NCBI GenBank assembly: GCA_031280795.1
Contig: JAITGF010000004.1
Coordinates: 1 to 17,757, forward strand
Source of the DNA: Candidatus Ancillula prorhinotermitis
Lineage (GTDB): Bacteria > Actinomycetota > Actinomycetes > Actinomycetales > Bifidobacteriaceae
Reading direction: 5' to 3'
Length of the DNA: 17,757 nucleotides
This document shows, piece after piece, positions 14,996 to 17,757 of the stretch. Under the pieces are notes generated by a model. It searched no databases. It had not been told where the DNA came from and was given only the letters and a program-made list of their open reading frames with translations. Position 1 is the first letter of the stretch. Each line of letters begins with the position of its first letter. Position numbers and translations under genes: made by a program.

Positions 14996-15024
14996 ATTAT
15001 ACCACACAATTTATATGCGCGCAT
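14996..15024 (-). promoter_or_regulatory. Promoter of tig-clpP1-clpP2
   Basis: Extended -10 on the minus strand: TGG (15004-15002) followed by TATAAT (15001-14996). ATGCGCGCA (15024-15016) lies upstream at the same distance as ATGCACGCA does in the pyrH promoter. No TTGACA-like box is found. The start near 14989 leaves a short leader with AGAAAGGA. Confidence 0.65.
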
Positions 15025-15038
15025 TCATTTTTGAAACT

Positions 15039-15425
15039 CTAATTCTTATAAAAAGCTAGTCTGAACTTACCGATTTGAACGGTATCACCACTTTTTAACT
15101 CACGGTGCTCTTCCTGAAGCTCATTATTTACGTAGGTGCCGTTTAGAGACCCAACATCTGCAATGCTGAAAACATCGCCTTTGCGGATTATTTCAGCATG
15201 TCTTCTTGATACTGAATGGTCATCTAAAAAAATATCAGAATTCGAATCGCGACCGACTGACGAAACGTCTTGGTCGATTAAAAAACGCTGTTTCGCAGAA
15301 TCAAGCGTTACTAAAACAGCATTCCCCTTTTTGAGCGTGTTGAAATCATTGTCCTTATCATTTTGGTCAATTATCGGCTCTAAAATGCTTGGTATACCGA
15401 TTGAAGTTGCGTCTGAAATGTCCAT
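15039..15425 (-). CDS. FHA-domain protein, GarA/OdhI homologue
   Basis: Small phosphothreonine-binding protein of 128 residues. The FHA domain (about 36-126) closely follows GarA and OdhI: VGRDSNSDIFLDD (57-69), SVSRRHAEI (71-79), DVGSLNGTYVN (90-100) and VQIGKFRLAFY at the end. In mycobacteria and corynebacteria these proteins bind and inhibit 2-oxoglutarate dehydrogenase and glutamate metabolism enzymes until phosphorylated on an N-terminal ETTS motif. Here the matching place reads DATS (residues 5-8), so the second threonine (T7) remains and the first is Ala. The ATG follows GGAGG by a few bases, and the stop of the TPR gene is directly adjacent. Whether its targets are the same is unknown; many Bifidobacteriales lack 2-oxoglutarate dehydrogenase. 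Confidence 0.88.
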   Translation of the reverse strand: MDISDATSIGIPSILEPIIDQNDKDNDFNTLKKGNAVLVTLDSAKQRFLIDQDVSSVGRDSNSDIFLDDHSVSRRHAEIIRKGDVFSIADVGSLNGTYVNNELQEEHRELKSGDTVQIGKFRLAFYKN

Positions 15426-16136
15426 TTAGGCCTCCTTTTCTAGCACATCATATACGATTAATGGGGTTTCACTTGAGTAGTCGATTTTTTGACGAATCGG
15501 CTCAGTAATCTTCCATACTTTAGAAGCCTCCTCATCATCTCCGGCACGCTCATAAAAAGTCCCGCGTGCTTCTAGCAGACGTAACCGTGCCTCAGTAGAA
15601 ATGCCTTTTAGCTTCAAGCCATGGGTTATGGTGCGCTGAGCATCGTTGAAGTTGCCTAAATCAGCATATGCACCAGCTAAAACGATAGTCATTTCAACAT
15701 GTGACGTCATGTCAAGCTTGCGGATTTCATCAAGACCGGCGATTTTGAAGACCTTTTCAGGTTGCCCAACACCTCTGTAAGCGTCGGCAATAAGCGGAAG
15801 ATAATCACTTTGCCCATTGACTCTGCGTGCAGTTGTGAGTTCGCGAATCGCTAATTGGTAATCCCCGGCTTTGTAGGCAGATATGCCCAATAACTCCCTC
15901 ACCGACGCAAGGCGCGAAGCAATTCCGACTGCCTTTTTTGCCTCGATCACGGCTCGCTCTGGTTGAGATTCTAGAAATAGCAATGCTGCAGCAACATAGT
16001 GACCAACCTGCTTTGCTTTGTCCTTGCCGAGTGATGCGAGCTCAGCACGTGTGCGTGGCGATAGGTAATTCTCGTCAATTTCTTCTAATTCGTCGAACTT
16101 ATTGTCTTTGCCTTGACTAGCTTGATTAGCCTGCAT
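15426..16136 (-). CDS. Tetratricopeptide-repeat protein
   Basis: The 236-residue soluble protein is almost wholly helical, with TPR-like units around residues 44-73, 80-104, 112-133, 147-176 and 186-210 (for example ELLGISAYKAGDYQLAIRELTTA and AGAYADLGNFNDAQRTITHGL). The N-terminal 30 residues are charged and probably flexible. No signal peptide or enzyme motif is seen. A TPR gene directly after tyrS is a known arrangement in actinobacteria (compare the Rv1689-Rv1691 region in Mycobacterium), but its role is not established there either. I start at 16136 because GGGGTGG precedes this ATG; it overlaps the tyrS end by 11 nt. A TTG four codons upstream is possible. Tight coupling to an FHA gene suggests a scaffold or partner role, which is inference. 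Confidence 0.78.
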   Translation of the reverse strand: MQANQASQGKDNKFDELEEIDENYLSPRTRAELASLGKDKAKQVGHYVAAALLFLESQPERAVIEAKKAVGIASRLASVRELLGISAYKAGDYQLAIRELTTARRVNGQSDYLPLIADAYRGVGQPEKVFKIAGLDEIRKLDMTSHVEMTIVLAGAYADLGNFNDAQRTITHGLKLKGISTEARLRLLEARGTFYERAGDDEEASKVWKITEPIRQKIDYSSETPLIVYDVLEKEA

Positions 16137-17406
16137 TTTCCACCCCAATCTCTACAGCAGCTACGGTTTTCTTGCCTTTGCGCAAAATCACTAGACCTCC
16201 TGGTAATACATCTTCTTTTCTAAAGACTTGCTCTAGATCCTGTACGGTTTCGTTATTGATGTAGTAACCTTTAGCACTGAACGTTTTGCGGAAATCTGAA
16301 AAGCTACTAGCGAGTCCAAGCTCTAAAAATTGGTCAGCAAGACGCTCCCCCACGCTCGACTTGCCCACTTTGACACCAGCTACAGCTGCCTTTAGCGTTT
16401 TGGCATCGAGGTCCTTAAGGTCTCCGCGCCCAAAGAGCGCCCCTGACGCCGCAATCGCTTGTTGCAGCGCTTTTTCGCCGTGTACCAAACGTGTAACTTC
16501 TTCGGCGAGGCGCCTTTGCCCTGCCCTAGCACCCGGATTCTCTGCCACTTGAACTTCAAGCTCTTCGATTTCAGGGCGACCCAAAAAGGTGAACACCTTT
16601 AGTAACTTTACGACTTCAGAATCTTCAACGTTGAGCCAGAACTGGTAGAATTCGTAAGCTGACATCATATCTTCGCTGAGCCATATCGCACCACCTTCAG
16701 ATTTGCCGAACTTAGTACCATCTGCTTTAGTGATTAGCGGAGTCGTCAAAACGTGCACGGAAGAATCGGTTAGGCGGTGGATTAAGTCTAACCCCGAAGT
16801 TAAGTTCCCCCACTGGTCTTGACCTCCAGTTTGCAAGGTGATGCCATGGTCACGATTGAGCACGTAGTAATCATACCCCTGCAGAACTTGATACGAGAAT
16901 TCAGTGAAGCTCAAACCTTCACCATCAAGACGGGACTTGACAGTATCTTTAGAAAGCATCGTGCCCACGCGAAAACTCTTGCCAACATCGCGCAAGAAAT
17001 CGATTGCCGAAAGCGAGCTTATCCATGTGTAGTTGTTCAAGATTTGCACTGCATTATCACCTTCAAAGCTAAGGAAACGCTTAAATTGTACGGTTAAATT
17101 CTTACCCCACGACTCGACGACTTCGCGGTCATTAAGTACACGCTCTCCTGACTGGCGAGGGTCACCAATCAGCCCAGTCGCCCCTCCGATGATGCAATAT
17201 GGCTGATGCCCAGCATTTTGAAGGTGCTTCATTAGGATCAACTGGACTAGATTGCCATGATGGAGAGACGGCGCAGTTGGGTCGAACCCACAGTAAAACT
17301 TCAGTGAACTAGATGATAGCGCATTTCTGAGCGCAGACTCGTCTGTGGTCTGGAATACCAAACCGCGCCATTTCAGCTCATCAAAAATATCACTATTTAC
17401 TTTCAC
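16126..17406 (-). CDS. tyrS: Tyrosyl-tRNA synthetase
   Basis: TyrRS charges tRNA-Tyr. The 426-residue class I synthetase has the HIGH-type motif in TAPSLHHGN (44-52), the tyrosine pocket region SYQVLQGYDYY (171-181), GGQDQWGN (194-201), and the KMSKS-type loop KADGTKFGKS (227-236). A C-terminal S4-like RNA-binding domain runs from about 360 to 426. Length is normal. The only in-frame start before the conserved N terminus is the GTG at 17406. It lies two bases after the last acceptor-stem base of tRNA-Gln, or one base after its discriminator, so no Shine-Dalgarno sequence is available outside the tRNA. First protein gene of the tyrS-TPR-FHA operon. Confidence 0.96.
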   Translation of the reverse strand: MKVNSDIFDELKWRGLVFQTTDESALRNALSSSSLKFYCGFDPTAPSLHHGNLVQLILMKHLQNAGHQPYCIIGGATGLIGDPRQSGERVLNDREVVESWGKNLTVQFKRFLSFEGDNAVQILNNYTWISSLSAIDFLRDVGKSFRVGTMLSKDTVKSRLDGEGLSFTEFSYQVLQGYDYYVLNRDHGITLQTGGQDQWGNLTSGLDLIHRLTDSSVHVLTTPLITKADGTKFGKSEGGAIWLSEDMMSAYEFYQFWLNVEDSEVVKLLKVFTFLGRPEIEELEVQVAENPGARAGQRRLAEEVTRLVHGEKALQQAIAASGALFGRGDLKDLDAKTLKAAVAGVKVGKSSVGERLADQFLELGLASSFSDFRKTFSAKGYYINNETVQDLEQVFRKEDVLPGGLVILRKGKKTVAAVEIGVENAG

Positions 17407-17407
17407 G

Positions 17408-17479
17408 CTGGTCTACCTGGACTCGAACCAAGAATAAAGGTACCAGAAACCTTCGTGTTACCAATTACACCATAGACCA
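17408..17479 (-). tRNA. tRNA-Gln (anticodon CTG)
   Basis: On the minus strand a full cloverleaf is seen: acceptor TGGTCTA pairs exactly with TAGACCA, discriminator G (17408), a D arm with GGT in its loop, anticodon stem AAGGT/ACCTT with loop TTCTGGT (anticodon CTG, 17446-17444), and T arm CTTGG/CCAGG with loop TTCGAGT. U1-A72 and G73 are glutamine identity features. CCA is not encoded. The gene lies immediately upstream of tyrS. Confidence 0.92.
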
Positions 17480-17605
17480 ATAAACATTATGAAGTTGTAA
17501 GGTTTGAGTCCAGAAGTTAGCTGTCTCGAACCAAGGAATAAAGTATCAGAAACCGATCGGTTACCAATTACACCATAGACCAATAAACATTATGAAGTTG
17601 TAAGG
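17457..17605 (-). repeat. 46-bp exact direct repeat, tRNA-Gln 5' half plus leader
   Basis: Positions 17457-17502 and 17560-17605 are identical over 46 bp, a period of 103 bp. The unit contains the acceptor 5' strand and D arm of tRNA-Gln plus the spacer before it. A related spacer (CATTATTAAATTGTAAG at 17689-17705, 15 of 17 matching) stands upstream of tRNA-His. The pattern points to unequal duplication within a tRNA cluster. Confidence 0.85.
17525..17582 (-). pseudogene. Decayed tRNA-Gln copy
   Basis: The minus strand repeats tRNA-Gln from the acceptor 5' strand TGGTCTA to the T-loop TTCGAG. The anticodon stem is broken (TCGGT against ACTTT), and downstream of 17525 neither a T-stem partner nor an acceptor 3' strand pairing with TGGTCTA is found. 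The loop still reads CTG. A 12-bp palindrome AACCGATCGGTT (17551-17562) has arisen in it. It should not yield a stable tRNA. Confidence 0.7.
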
Positions 17606-17678
17606 GAGACTAACGGGGCTTGAACCCGCGACATCCGGAACCACAATCCGACGCTCTACCAACTGAGCTATAGCCTCC
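17605..17678 (-). tRNA. tRNA-His (anticodon GTG)
   Basis: Minus-strand cloverleaf with D arm GCTC/GAGC, anticodon stem TCGGA/TCCGG, loop TTGTGGT (anticodon GTG, 17644-17642) and T arm GCGGG/CCCGT with loop TTCAAGC. Counting from the D stem, the acceptor has the extra encoded G-1 (17678) opposite C73 (17605), the histidine identity pair. CCA is not encoded. It is the first recognised member of the tRNA-tyrS cluster. Confidence 0.92.
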
Positions 17679-17728
17679 ATAAAGGTGTCATTATTAAATT
17701 GTAAGATATTCAGTTATATTTCAACCTT

Positions 17729-17757
17729 TCAGTTGGTAGAGCGTCTAATCCGACGCA
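17729..17757 (+). repeat. Inverted, folded-back tRNA-His fragment at window edge
   Basis: Positions 17729-17745 are the exact reverse complement of 17650-17666 inside tRNA-His (17 nt), and 17747-17756 repeat 17645-17654 in direct orientation (10 nt). The edge thus contains a small hairpin GCGTC/GACGC built from tRNA-His pieces. It cannot be completed as a normal tRNA within the window: the D stem has a mismatch and no proper anticodon loop is formed. It may be a tRNA remnant or an assembly effect at a contig end. Confidence 0.55.

Noticed and set aside
14975..15007. GTG start of tig eleven codons upstream
   Set aside because: It would begin inside the promoter; the ATG at 14974 has AGAAAGGA and gives the family N terminus.

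Overview
The window is chromosomal DNA of a low-GC actinobacterium (base composition around the middle forties by eye). The evidence is the conserved block rpsB-tsf-pyrH-frr-cdsA, a tandem clpP1-clpP2 pair behind tig, a GarA/OdhI-type FHA protein, a tyrS-TPR gene pair, and GlnR-like regulator architecture. The trigger factor and the tyrosyl-tRNA synthetase read most like Bifidobacteriales proteins, so a low-GC or host-associated member of that order is my best guess. This comes from remembered family sequences, not from a search. No phage, insertion sequence, CRISPR array or restriction system is visible. The odd total length and the folded-back tRNA fragment at the right edge suggest that at least one end may be a contig end.

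Layout, left to right. Positions 1-238 are non-coding and hold a nested inverted repeat and short direct repeats. Positions 239-5255 (minus strand) carry the translation and phospholipid block, transcribed rpsB, tsf, pyrH, frr, cdsA and then an APP1-type phosphatidate phosphatase. Between 5256 and 5522 two consensus promoters stand back to back, one for rpsB and one for rpmB. On the plus strand follow rpmB, a long-chain acyl-CoA synthetase and a small serine esterase, 5523-8226. On the minus strand lie the DNA-uptake genes comEA and comEC, 8300-11380. An intergenic stretch then ends in a perfect 40-bp palindrome overlapping the promoter of an orphan OmpR/GlnR-like regulator (plus strand, to 12431).

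That regulator runs tail to tail into a minus-strand operon tig-clpP1-clpP2 (12438-14974). Upstream of it is a second minus-strand operon, tRNA-His, a decayed tRNA-Gln copy, tRNA-Gln, tyrS, a TPR gene and an FHA gene (15039-17678).

Functionally the region joins protein synthesis (S2, EF-Ts, RRF, L28, TyrRS, two tRNAs), nascent-chain folding and proteolysis (trigger factor with ClpP1P2), membrane lipid supply (UMP kinase, CdsA, a phosphatidate phosphatase competing for the CdsA substrate, acyl-CoA ligase), and DNA uptake. The points most worth a second look are: a trigger factor that has lost its whole PPIase domain and carries a lysine-rich tail; the 40-bp palindromic operator candidate; a tyrS start codon one base after the mature end of tRNA-Gln, so that tRNA 3' processing would create a nearly leaderless mRNA; several promoters placed so that transcripts begin at or beside the start codon; and a promoter architecture shared by pyrH and tig.
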